Origin: Branchiostoma floridae | Lineage: Eukaryota > Chordata > Leptocardii > Amphioxiformes > Branchiostomatidae | Assembly (NCBI RefSeq): GCF_000003815.2 | Contig: NC_049980.1 | Location: 2,287,182-2,351,181, forward strand | Reading direction: 5' to 3' | Length of the DNA: 64,000 nt | Shown here: one piece after another, positions 40,123 to 52,000 of the stretch | How positions within the stretch are numbered: the first letter of the stretch is position 1 | Layout: each line of letters begins with the position of its first letter | Translations under genes and position numbers: made by a program | Notes under the pieces: generated by a model | Databases searched by the model: none | What the model was told of the DNA's origin: nothing | The model's input: the letters and a program-made list of their open reading frames with translations, nothing else

Positions 40123-43100
40123 GGGAGGGTCTTTTTAGCGAATGCCCACAAACGCCCACTCTAGAGAAGTCCGCGCTGCACGAATCTCATTTTTTTTGCT
40201 TGGAATATGTCTACGTTGTGCTCCCATGTATTAATCCTGAGTTTCAAGTCAATCCATTGACCCTAAGTGACATAAATCAAAGTTTTCGATTATCGATGGT
40301 CTTTTTAGCGAACGCCCAGCAAAATGTCTTTTTAGCGAATGCCCACTATATCCACAAAAATATCGGCCGTCTCGCAACGACACCTAAACCTACCGCCACA
40401 AACATGTTCAAGATGGTGTCCCATTGATGTGTACGGAGTTTCCATGCTTTACAAGCATTTTAAGTCCCTGTTTGTGGTCAAAATGTACGGCGACGATACT
40501 ACCATACTTTAACTATAGCAATTCAAAATGGCGGGCACTAGTCATGTGACCTCCTTGCGGGACTGTTCTATAAGTATCGCGGGAGGGACTGTAGCATAGC
40601 TTCTCATACAACCATTTTAGAGTGAATTCTGAACAAGATTTTCATTTCATAGTGCTATCATCTGACTGATATTTACAATGTGGTCATTTTTTCTGTGCTA
40701 TTATTACCCAGGTTTGAGGAACTTAGTGCAAATATGGATATTGATTCACCTCAGTGCCCAATTAATGTACAAAAGGCTCAGACACATAAGTGTTATAAAC
40801 TTGAATAGGGGCAGGTAACCAATACTAGAAAAACATAGCTATTTATTATTAACAATACTATTTACATTATAATAATAACTCTTCACCAAACTGGACTTTT
40901 CTTATCTTTATTTATCACAGAAACATTGTTACAATGAGGATTTGATTAGATGAGTATCTGTTACAGTGTGTACAAATTTATTTCAAATACAAAAATGTAT
41001 TTCGTTTCACTTCCTAAATATTTTTAAAGTATTGGAAGAAGTTGACACATAAACAATATTAATTGCATTATTTATGTGCAGTAAAATGTGACCACATGCT
41101 ATCAATAGCCTAATAAAATGTTGGAACATGGCACAAGCGGGCTCCTCTTCTGAGTACAGAAAGGAAATGTTTTATAACATTTAGTTATGACGTAGAAAAT
41201 TTCAATTGTAAAATGTACCTTTATTAACATTTACAAATAAATTGTTTTTTTCTCTTCTTAATAAATGACAACAATACAGGTAAGTAAGGTGTGTTTCCTT
41301 TTATAACAGGCCAGGTAAGACGCCGTACAGGTAAGTAAGGTGTGTTTCTTTTTATAACAGACCAGGTATGACACCGTGCATGTGAGTAACGTGTATTTCC
41401 TTTGATTACAGACCAGGTAAGACACCATACAGGTGAGTAACGTGTATTTCCTTTCATTACAGACCAGGTAAGACACCGCACAGGTGAGTAAGGTGTGTTT
41501 CCTTTGTCTACAGACCAGATAGGGTATTACACTGGTGAGTAAGGGGTCTTTCCTTTGCCTATATACCATATAGGCCATTATACAGGTGAGTAAGGCGTCT
41601 TTCCTTTGTCTATAGACCAGATAGGGTATTATGCAGGTGAGTAAAGCAACTTTCCTTTGCCTGTAGACCAGATAGTGTATTATACAGGTAAGTTAGGTGT
41701 CTTTCCTTCGCCTATATACCAGATGGGGCATTATACAGGTAAGTAAGGTGTCTTTCCCTTGCCTATATACCAGATAGGCCATTATACAGGTGAATAAGGT
41801 GTCTTTCCTTTGCCTATAGACCAGATAGGCCATTAAACAGGTGAGTAAGGTGTCTTTCCTTTGCCTATAGACCAGATAGGCCATTATACAGGTAAGTAAG
41901 ATGTCTTTACTTTGCATATAGACCAGACAGGGTATTATACAGGTGAGTAAAGCAACTTTCCTTTGCCTATTTACTACCATATAGGCCATTATACAGGTGA
42001 GTAAAGCGTCTTTCCTTTGCCTATAGACCAGATAGGTATTAAACAGGTGAGTAAAGCAACTTACTTACCTGTATAATGTCCTATCTGGTCTATAGGCAAA
42101 GGAAAGACGCCTTACTCATCTGTGCGGTGTCTTACCTGGTCTGTAATCAAAGGAAATACACGTTACTCACCTGTACGGTGTCTTACCTGGTCTATTATAA
42201 AAGGAAACGTACCTTACTTACCTGTATGGTGTCTTACCTGGCCTGTAAACAAAGGAAATACACGTTACTCACCTGTACGGTGTCTTACCTGGTCTGTGAA
42301 CAAAGGATATACACGTTACTCACCTGTACGGTGTCTTACCTGGTCTGTAATCAAAGGAAATACACGTTACTCACCTGTACGGTGTCTTACCTAGTCTGTA
42401 GTCAAGGAAACACACCTTACTCACGTGTACGGTGTCTTACCTGGACTTTAATGAAAGGAAATACACGTTGCTCACCTGTAAGGTGTCTTACCTAGTCTGT
42501 AGTCAAGGAAACACACCTTACTCACCTGTAAGGTGTCTTACCTGGTCTGTAGTCAAGGAAACACACCTTACTCACCTGTACGGTGTCTTACCTGGACTTT
42601 AATGAAAGGAAATACACGTTGCTCACCTGTAAGGTGTCTTACCTAGTCTGTAGTCAAGGAAACACACCTTACTCACCTGTACGGTGTCTTACCTGGTCTG
42701 TAATGAAAGGAAATACACGTTACTCACCTGTACGGTGTCTTACCTAGTCTAGTCAAGGAAACACACCTTACTCACCTGTACGGTGTCTTACCTGGTCTGT
42801 AATGAAAGGAAATACACGTTACTCACCTGTACGGTGTCTTACCTGGTCTGTAATGAAAGGAAATACACGTTACTCACCTTTACGGTGTCTTACCTGGTCT
42901 GTAATGAAAGGAAATACACGTTGCTCACTTGTAAGGTGTCTTATCTAGTCTGCAGTCAAGGAAACACACCTTACTCACCTGTAGGGGGTCTTACCTGGTC
43001 TGCTATAAAAGGAAACACACCTTACTTACCTGTACGGCGTCTTACAAATGTACCTGGCCTGTTATAAAAGGAAACACACCTTACTTACCTGTATTGTTGT

Positions 43101-44247
43101 CATTTATTAAGAAAAGAAAAAAACAATTTGTTTGTAAATGTTAATAAAGGTACATTTTACAATTGAAATTTTCTACGTCATAACTAAATGTTATAAAACA
43201 TTTCCTTTCTGTACTCAGAAGAGGAGCCCGCTTGTGCCATGTTCCAACATTTTATTAGGCTATTGATAGCATGTGGTCACATTTTACTGCACATAGATAA
43301 TGCAATTAATATTGTTTATGTGTCAACTTCTTCCAATACTTTAAAAATATTTAGGAAGTGAAACGAAATACATTTTTGTATTTGAAATAAGTTTGTACAC
43401 ACTGTAACAGATACTCATCTAATCAAATCCTCATTGTAACAATGTTTCTGTGATAAATAAAGATAAGATAAGTCCAGTTTGGTGAAGAGTTATTATTATA
43501 ATGTAAATAGTATTGTTAATAATAAATAGCTATGTTTTTCTAGTATTGGTTACCTGCCCCTATTCAGGTTTATAACACTTATGTGTCTGAGCCTTTTGTA
43601 CATTAATTGGGCACTGAGGTGAATCAATATCCATATTTGCACTAAGTTCCTCAAACCTGGGTAATAATAGCACAGAAAAAATGACCACATTGTAAATATC
43701 AGTCAGATGATAGCACTATGAAATGAAAATCTTGTTCAGAATTCACTCTAAAATGGTTGTATGAGAAGCTATGCTACAACAGTCCCTCCCGCGATACTTA
43801 TAGAACAGTCCCGCAAGGAGGTCACATGACTAGTGCCCGCCATTTTGAATTGCTATAGTTAAAGTATGGTAGTATCGTCGCCGTACATTTTGACCACAAA
43901 CAGGGACTTAAAATGCTTGTAAAGCATGGAAACTCCGTACACATCAATGGGACACCATCTTGAACATGTTTGTGGCGGTAGGTTTAGGTGTCGTTGCGCG
44001 ACGGCCGATATTTTTGTGGATATAGTGGGCATTCGCTAAAAAGACATTTTGCTGGGCGTTCGCTAAAAAGACCATCGATAATCGAAAACTTTGATTTATG
44101 TCACTTAGGGTCAATGGATTGACTTGAAACTCAGGATTAATACATGGGAGCACAACATGGACATATTCCAAGCAAAAAAAATGAGATTCGTGCTGCGCGG
44201 ACTTCTCTAGAGTGGGCGTTTGTGGGCATTCGCTAAAAAGACCATGC
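40123..44247. mobile_element. 4.1-kb foldback element with minisatellite core and 10-bp TSD
   Basis: The left arm from 40123 is repeated in inverted orientation up to 44247 and is nearly identical. The ends are GGTCTTTTTAGCGAATGCCCA and its inverse, and the same motif recurs subterminally at about 40299 and 40330. GCCCCAGCCC flanks both sides (40113-40122, 44248-44257), a perfect 10-bp duplication. Outer arms of about 1.15 kb carry promoter-like motifs: AAAATGGCGGG, GTCATGTGAC and TATAAGTA. The inner arms are a 51-bp minisatellite running in opposite directions about a centre near 42060. Any reading frames in the arms are duplicated shadows. Long TIRs with a 10-bp TSD recall Mutator-type foldback elements. 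Confidence 0.9.
41275..43100. repeat. Mirror-image 51-bp minisatellite, about 35 units
   Basis: About 15 units run one way (41275-42058) and about 20 the other (42060-43100). The unit reads CAGGTAAGTAAGGTGTGTTT, CC, then a TATAACAG or TCTACAG end, ACCAGGTAAGACACCGTA. It therefore contains two donor-like GTAAG sites and one pyrimidine-rich CAG acceptor-like site per unit. The unit length (51) is a multiple of three, which explains the long spurious reading frames. Confidence 0.92.
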
Positions 44248-44649
44248 GCCCCAGCCCCTCCCCCCTAGTTCACCGTGCACTACATCGATGGGCAAAGATT
44301 CTGATTCACGATAGATAAACACATATGTATAAAGAAGGGAAATATCGGGGAAATAGAATGTTAGAATAGAGGGATAAGAAGAATAATTGTATTGATCCAA
44401 GGCTGTGCCCAAATCCTTCCGTAAAGGTCAAAGCCGAAAAATTCGTAACGTTACCGGCGCGAACCGCTTTGTTCGATTTCCTCGTAAAACCACACCTTTG
44501 AAAACACGATTTTACATCGTATCAAAAAGTGTTTGGAGCCACACAAAATATAGACATGGTCAGTATTATCTCTGCTACCCAATCATCAAGAGATCTATGT
44601 CAAACTTCTTAAATAAAAGAAGAAATCATCATCAATGACAAGAGTACAA

Positions 44650-44815
44650 CATACCTACAAACCGGTAGCTGGGATCTGCGAACTCGACTGAGGACATAGA
44701 GACGGGCAGGTCAGCTGAGCTGTGATTGGTTGATGGTCAATCAATGGCGACTCTGATTGGTAGATAATAAAGGCGGGTCCCCCAATAGGGCCACTGATTG
44801 GCTGTTGGATCTTCG
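44650..44815 (-). promoter_or_regulatory. CKMT: Probable CKMT promoter / 5' non-coding exon with CCAAT boxes
   Basis: On the minus strand there are three CCAAT boxes (ATTGG on plus at about 44726, 44757 and 44797) and a further CCAAT on plus near 44784. A candidate exon end TTTGTAG|GTATGT follows at about 44656. Exon 1A at 34425 begins with a splice acceptor, so an upstream exon is required; this is the best candidate. The link is inferred. Confidence 0.5.
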
Positions 44816-45029
44816 CTAACATTATCCCTAGGGAACATTCGATCGATTGTCGTCTGTTACGTGCGATAACGAGGCTAGCGTGTCATTTGAGAACTTACAA
44901 ATTAAGACAGCAATGTTTTATTCTTTTGCTAAAAGACTATAATTTCAAGTCATATTGTTGCTTAGAATAAAACCATATATTCATGTCCAATACTTTTATG
45001 AAAAATATATATTTTGTCCAAATTGTCCC

Positions 45030-45340
45030 ATGAAGCACGGGACTTCCGGTCATAGCTCATCGAACGAAGATTACCGAAGACTTGCGAAGGTGACGTAATA
45101 CTGTAACCGGACTTCCCCAGTGATTCCCAGTGAGCTCTGTGGCCAGCGTGACCGTTTATCCAGGCGGAGAGAAGTCCTCCTAACGAAAATTCAGGTTTTA
45201 AATTTAGATTCTTCCTTGGTTCTCATGTTTCCGTCTGGTGATTTTTACTAAGAGAGACACATGACGTCATCTTCGTGAGAAATGGCGGCAGAAATTTTAT
45301 GCATGTCACGTGACCTTTCTGCTTTGTGAGCCCATTTTCC
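45030..45340 (+). promoter_or_regulatory. UBAP2L: Probable UBAP2L promoter region
   Basis: I see an ETS-type GACTTCCGGT (about 45050), a CRE-like GGTGACGTAA (about 45090), a second CCGGACTTCC, a YY1-type AAATGGCGGC (about 45283) and an E-box GTCACGTGAC (about 45305). These are typical of broad housekeeping promoters. The first coding exon is 0.6 kb downstream. It is divergent from CKMT. Confidence 0.5.
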
Positions 45341-45921
45341 AGGTACAGGCGTTCGCTTTTTAGATTGTCGGTATTTTCTGTCTTAAGGTTGGTCATGGCT
45401 GGAATAATTTTGATGTTGCTGAAAGAACTATGTCATGGGGAACATTTGTGGCGATTTTTAGAGAATCTGGTTGTATTTTAAAGCTGTAGGGTCGGGGGAA
45501 ATGTGGTTCGACGGGCCAGAGTGAGCACGCATGGCGTCGCAACAGCACGCCGCAAGAAACTGTTTTGTTCCCTTTCCACAAATGGTTTTGCGGGTGTAAA
45601 TACACATTCTTAGTATGAGGAATGTGAAGAATGTTTCCCGAAAAGTCTGTCTGTCTCTGAAAAAGCATTGTGTCTTCATCAAAAGGGTTTGATAAATAAG
45701 TTTTTGCGTGTTTGGGAAATGTGTTGTCTTTCGCTTCGCCAAACGTCGTTTTGTCAGTCTACTCACTTCTCAGTCATCAATGATGTTTGTGTTCAATAAA
45801 TGTCGAACGTTTGCAAAATACCAGACGAATATGAAGATCTTTTATATTAAATGCATTTTCTTTTGCTCCTTTTCCCGCAGATTTTGTATTTTGTACATAC
45901 GTTGTTTTGTATATACTGTAT

Positions 45922-46050
45922 ATGATGAGTGCGGTGGGGACACGTGGTTCCCGAGGAGGCCATCGAGACCGAGCTTCCTCGGCCAAGACACAGACACAGC
46001 CCGGCGGCAAGGGAGCGCAAGTCTCGCCCCCCGAGCGGCTTCCTAAACAG
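45922..46050 (+). CDS. UBAP2L: UBAP2L exon 1
   Basis: Starts ATGATG at 45922, encoding [13 protein letters not shown] and then basic/Gln residues to ERLPKQ. The donor is CAG|GTAAGA, phase 0. The MM(S/T)xVGTxRxRG start matches vertebrate UBAP2L. Confidence 0.9.
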
Positions 46051-49000
46051 GTAAGAACCTTACAGTCAGTTCCTTACTACAAGGCAAGGCCAACAGCAAG
46101 GCGTCTGGAGACGGCATTTTTAAAGGTCAGACTTTGGTAACGAAAAATGGCGGTCGTGACGACATACGGAGGTTTTGTATGATCAAGGAGCTGGTATGAT
46201 GTCTTCCGTCAAAATATAATATTTCTCAGTCGATGTGCTAGATAACCATAGCAAAGTGTGTATTGTAAGAGTTTTTTTTTTGTTAAAAGTGTTTAATTCG
46301 AAATAACCGTGTCATGATTTTGAAATAAAGTTCTGTACTACATGTAGACTTGAAAGCCCCCCTCCCCACGTAAAGACATGCACCGGGAAGCAACACTGAC
46401 TACTACTAATTGTGTTTCCTGTAAGTTTAAGCCATGAATAACATTGAATTTGAAACATAAGCCTGACACTTCATGGGCACACTTACCTCATAGGCCAGAT
46501 GAGAATTTGTTGGGGTCACATGGTCTTTTGGTGCCGAATGCGTGCCTTCAGTCGACGGTTGTCGCAAAATCGCACTTCGGTTAACACGCATCGGTCGGAA
46601 ATCTCGGTCAGAACATTTGTCAACCCACTCTGGTAATCCCGAGTACAATGTACTGGAATTTCAGGTCACACTCGGAACACCAACCCCGCAACCCGGGCAG
46701 TTCAGCATGGGCCATATTTTAGCACAGCCTGTTTTTGGCACTTCCAAGTTTTAGACAGGTTGTTTAGTTTGATAAACCATCATCTGCTGAGCCATTTGCA
46801 CACGAAGCTGCATTTTGCCAGAGGGCTGTTGCAACTTCACATGGCCCTTCTAACTTTATTCCACTAGATATGGCAGTCTGGTCACTTGTCAGGTAACTCT
46901 GGTAGTTGAGAACCAGTGTGGTGCAGTAAGTTAGATAAACTGGACTAGAGGGGTATCATTCATCACTTACTCTAGAGCAGCAAGATAGGTACAAGGGATG
47001 GGGAAAATTCCCAAAGTTCATAACTTTTGTGTGTGAGGATTCATCCGTACAAGGAAATAGGAGAAACAGTGTAAACAAACAAGTGAGTGAGTCAGTCAGT
47101 CAGTCAATTATGCAAGAGTTTCTTTTCCCTTGTCATATTTGTTACTGCCATGCTAGGAACACATGGTGATGTTCAGATTCAAGTAATACATACTAGTAAC
47201 ATAGGAGTGAAAGTAAGTAAGATGAAATAGTCATAAACTTTGTTTTGCCCTATTCTGACTGCCCAGTGATGTGAAACATGCCTGGAGGTTGGTCTGACCG
47301 GCGGGCAACCAATGGGCTCCCCTCCACTCCACCCCACCTTCTCCTTAGTTCCCATGGTAACCCCCCACCCCTCCCACGTCCATCCCCAGCCCTGAGGTTG
47401 CCTTGGTACAGACAGTTGGCCGATGACTCAGAGATTATGAGAGCTGAGGGCAGTCAGAATCTTACAACTTTAGATTGCAAAGCTGGTAGTACTGAAGTTA
47501 AGCAGAACTGAAGTTGTTGAAGTATTATATATGTACCACTGGCTAAAAAAATTGCAGCAGTTCTTAAGAAGCTGGATGGCGTAGTAAAAGTAAAACATCA
47601 TCAGCACCTCAGGTTCTGTAGCTCATGTTAAGTAAGCTTGGCATTTCTGAATGGGTTAACTAGTTGCCAGAATTCCCAGCCCGCCCAGGGTGTCCCAAGA
47701 CTCAAACATCTAGCATGGAGGGAGTCTGTGGGATGGGATTACTGGGGACTGTTGCTAAAAAGTAAANNNNNNNNNNNNNNNNNNNNNNNNNNNNNNNNNN
47801 NNNNNNNNNNNNNNNNNNNNNNNNNNNNNNNNNNNNNNNNNNNNNNNNNNNNNNNNNNNNNNNNNNTGCAGTCTTTGGCGCTACCGCGATCTTAAAACCA
47901 CTGCAAACGCTCCATTTTCCCGCGAAAGTAAATCCTCGCAAACTTAATGCATTTACAGTCTGATCCTCTTGGGATGGGTGGTTTTCACAAGACATACATA
48001 TAGCAGGATACACTGTGAAGTCTACATCATACATCAAGTAATGTAGATATCACGGATATGTTTTCAAATTAGAAAGCTTGGCTTCGTTGCAATTGAATTA
48101 TAAACCTTTGAAATTGTATATGTCAATACTTGTGAAAGTAAGTGTAATTGTGCTGCTCTGTTATTCGTAGAAAGTATGTAGGATTGCAGTGGGCCCGTAT
48201 TATTTGTTTGTAAACTTGTATGCAGGTCATTTCTACGACCAACCCATTGTTATTGGCATCAACAGTTTGATTTTTACATTTCAATGAAGCATCCATGCTT
48301 GTAGTTAATTGATAATGGCATATTTAAGCATGTTTAAAGAAAGAGTTATAACAATGTCCTATTCACGTTTGATGATCCTGAAAAGACTTTTCATGTCTTA
48401 TTTGAAAAATTGGGTTACAATTGAATGATTTATTTGGCAAGCATATTCTAATAACCTGAAGACAGCTGCGATATGAGAGTAGCCACAGAGCTGTTATGTT
48501 TCTATTAGGCCTCTAGTTGCTAGAGATGATGATATACTAATTTTGGGGGCTGGGGACTCATTGCCTTCCCATCTGTTGTGCAGACTGTGTGATAAAACAG
48601 GTCATTATCATAATGGAACGGGTTATTAATCATGCATGGGGCGTTTATTAGCAGCCTTGCCTTGCCTAACCTTGGAAATAATTCTATTTATAACGTAGAA
48701 ATGATAGTAGTGCTGGGCTATGTCCCCATTTTATATGATGGTAAACACAGTATATACACAACACTGTATAACTATAAGATGTTTTTAAAAAATGTGAAGA
48801 AACACATTTTTTTGTTACAAAATTTGCAAGATAAACCAGAATTGCAATTTTGAGTTGAGGTATTGTAGTCATGTTTGCCCTAGAAAGGATGAGTTTTTGT
48901 ACAAATCCAGGGTCAAAAGTGCTCCACTTCCAGACAGATAGCTGGATATGGATCACATAATCAATGATTATCAAATTAGTATGCTACAGGAAAGATCCCT

Positions 49001-52000
49001 TCATCTTTGATTTTTCGCACAAAATTTGATTTTTATATTTTTGTGAGGTTTTATGTTTGACGATGTAAAACTAATGTGGTTATAATGAAAAACTGATCAT
49101 CTGTAATAACTGAAAACATCCAGAATATTGGACTTGTCAAAGCTGAATATCAAAGTGACAACAGCTGGTGATATTTGCTAACATGTCTGTGTATGTGTAA
49201 ACAATATTCAAACAACCAAACCAAACTTTGCATTTCTAATTACATGGATATTTAATAAACCTCATTGAAATAAAACTGATAAATACTCTAACAACTAGAA
49301 CTCCAATTTAAAAGGGAAGCATGTATATCATTTTTACAGAAAAAAAATCATGTGAGTTATACTTTGTTTTCTTGCTGTAAAAGAAATTGCAACCAACATT
49401 ATATTATAAGTTGGGGTGTCCATGCTTTGTGCTGTATGTTGGTTGTTTCCTGCGACCCAGTTATCTGGACAGGTGACCTGACAGGTCATTTTTTCCCACC
49501 CTGGGTCAGCTGGGGGTTGAAGGTCATGTGTCCCACAGAGTAGGTCAGGTTCAGGACAGGACAGGCTTTATACTGCAGGGAGTGAGTTGCTGATATTATC
49601 TATCAGGATAGTGCATTTCCAGCTGATCAGAAGGCAATTGTCTATACAAGTATTTAAGTAAGAGATAACAAAGTATTCTCAGGACATGCAAAGTGGTGGT
49701 GTTTGTACAAAGTTGAAATTGTAGCTTTGTTGTTGATAATGAATCAGCAGTGGTTATATTGTGCATCAGGCTTTTAGCCAGGCATGCGTCAATGCGTCAT
49801 CTGGACGCACTTTACTTAGAATAACAAGAAATTTGATGCCCCTGGACGCCCTATACTGGGGGAAAATCCTCGGACAAGCATGACATTCAGATTGACCAGG
49901 GATGCTACCAGGTCATCTGTGGTCACAGTCTTCTATTGTGACATCTGTAACAGTATTTTTGCCTCTTTGGATACCTTAGAATGCACTGTTTTAACTTAAA
50001 ATCATCAAAAACTCTGCACCATGGAAGGTGGATGCCCCCAGACCCCTTACAATAGTCACTTACCGCGACTCACCAATAAGTTTGGACTCCCTATTATGAA
50101 ATCCTAGGTAAAAGCCTGTTGTGCATGTATGGCAAGTAAAGCTGATATGTTAGATCGAATAACGGTTTATTGGAAAATAGTGAGAAAGTGCTTGTAAAAT
50201 CAGGCAATAAAGGATGATTTGGGCTACCTCTTTACTGGTTTTACATGGAACAAATGTGGTTTCATCCCAGTTGTTTCTGTTTGGTTGTCTTTGTTTGCAG
50301 GATGGTGAACAAATTGTATAGACTCATGAGCTTGTTGACTTCTTATGAAGTCTATGATAGACAGGGACATATCATACGTCATATATTCATGATTCATCTC
50401 TGCATTGATGTAATATTGTTTCACATTTGCTCCTTGTTATCTTGTAGTAGTCCGTAAAATTGTCAGGACAAAGCCATGTTAAATTTTATGAATTGTAGCT
50501 TATTTTGGAAAGCACTGTAAGCATGTCTTACCACTAGCTCTAGCCACGACGGACTGGTCTCCTGTTTTTGAAGCTGTTTCTGTGGAACAGAAAGCCAAGG
50601 CGTTGTACAGTCAGACCATGACCTTGGTAGACGACCATCTTCCTGTAAAAGCGTCCCTGGTACAGTCCTGTGACAAAAAATTGCTCAACGAGCGAGTCAA
50701 ACGGATCATCAGGGAAAGAACAGCAGAGTTCAAACGGCATGGCAAGTCTGCTCGTACTAGACGTTATGTTTAACAGTGTTGTAACAGGTTTTTGTTGTAT
50801 TTGTCAGCCCCAGGCTACATCAGAGCAGATGCGGATTGCCCAGATGATCTCAGACACAAGCACAGAGGACCCTCAGTGGCAGGAGAAAATCCAGCAGGTC
50901 AGACCAACTTCTCACCTCTCACTTTGTTAGAGAAAATTGTGGTAAAAAATCATGAGAAGCGGAATAAAGCTAACAAGACGTCACTAAGCCGGTCGTCTGT
51001 CCAATACAACTGCTTTTCCCTGGGTCATCTTGGGCAGGTTTGACTGTAGTGGCAACACAATGAAAATGTCAGTATGGGGATAAAAGTGACCATAAACTGC
51101 AGTTTACGAATAACACTTTGTAAAAACTTTTATGTGTATGACAACTTGCTCCAAAAGACAAATTTTTAGTAATCCTTACAAATTTTCTTTTTAAAAGTTA
51201 TCATTGTACATTAAGAGTCAGTGCTTATGTAAGAAGCAATAAATGTATTGTTGTTGTTGTTTACCTCAGGTCCGTGATGTGACAGGCAGAGGATTGGACG
51301 AGGCAACGGTTGCGCTCCACGATTGTGACGGAGATGCGAACCGCGCCATCAACATGCTGCTGGAGGGGGAGCAGGACCAAGTGAGAACCTTTCCTCACTT
51401 TTTTATATTTCCTGAGAGGGGAAATATTCTTATTTTGTTCTTCTTTTTCTTTTGTCATGAGGGTTTAATGGATGCAACCATGTAATGGTTGTCTATGTTT
51501 GCATACCTGTGTTTACATACTTAGTGTGATTCTAAAATAGTTGTATTACATCTATATCACTAAAATGCACAAGGAGAAACTGATTTTTGTTAAGAACAAT
51601 TTCGCATAATCCATTATATGCCAAAATGTTTCACAAAACATGTTTGCTATTGCAGTAATTCAATGAATGAATGAATCAAGTTGCATCATTTATGTTCATT
51701 TTTGGGCGATGCCTCAGTGGTGAGCCTAATGGTACAGCACTGTGCGATTAAGTTGACTTAAGGCAAATTACTTGGAGGGTAACATCCAGCATTTTCTGCA
51801 AAATGCTGCCTTTCTAGAATTGTGATTTTGTGTAGAATTTGTCATTATCAACATTACCCTTTGTAATCACCTCAGGCTAGTTGGCAGCCCTGGCTGTACA
51901 TACTGAACAGCCAAACCAATAAAAAAAGTGTCTGCTGCTTTCATCATATGCAGTATTTGGCAAATCATTGTGAATTAGAATTCCTTCCTAGAATAGAATA

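Larger units (their letters stand above)
46051..50534 (+). other. UBAP2L intron 1, large
   Basis: It is AT-rich and contains the interspersed repeat at 47229, the N gap and the hAT MITE at 49767. No coding exon was recognised in the 4.7-kb intron except the LINE fragment just before exon 2. Confidence 0.6.

Noticed and set aside
41224-43067. Repetitive frames such as VSYLVCNQRKYTLLTC
   Set aside because: They are the 51-bp units of the foldback element core, open by periodicity and mirrored on both strands.
40068-44171. Frames of 119 and 75 codons sharing INPEFQVNPLTLSDINQSFR
   Set aside because: They are the two inverted arms of the foldback element. There is no family resemblance and no splice or start context of a gene.
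44405-44638. 77-codon basic frame starting MPKSFRKGQSRKIRNVTGAN
   Set aside because: It has no recognisable family, and the start and flanks are AT-rich intergenic sequence. It could be chance; not enough evidence for a gene.
47638-48037. Frames crossing the 100-N gap
   Set aside because: The run of unknown bases makes these frames meaningless.
50582-50770. Candidate UBAP2L exon ([20 protein letters not shown])
   Set aside because: Exon 1 joins exon 2 at 50808 directly in phase and in agreement with the family. This segment resembles a LINE linker region instead.
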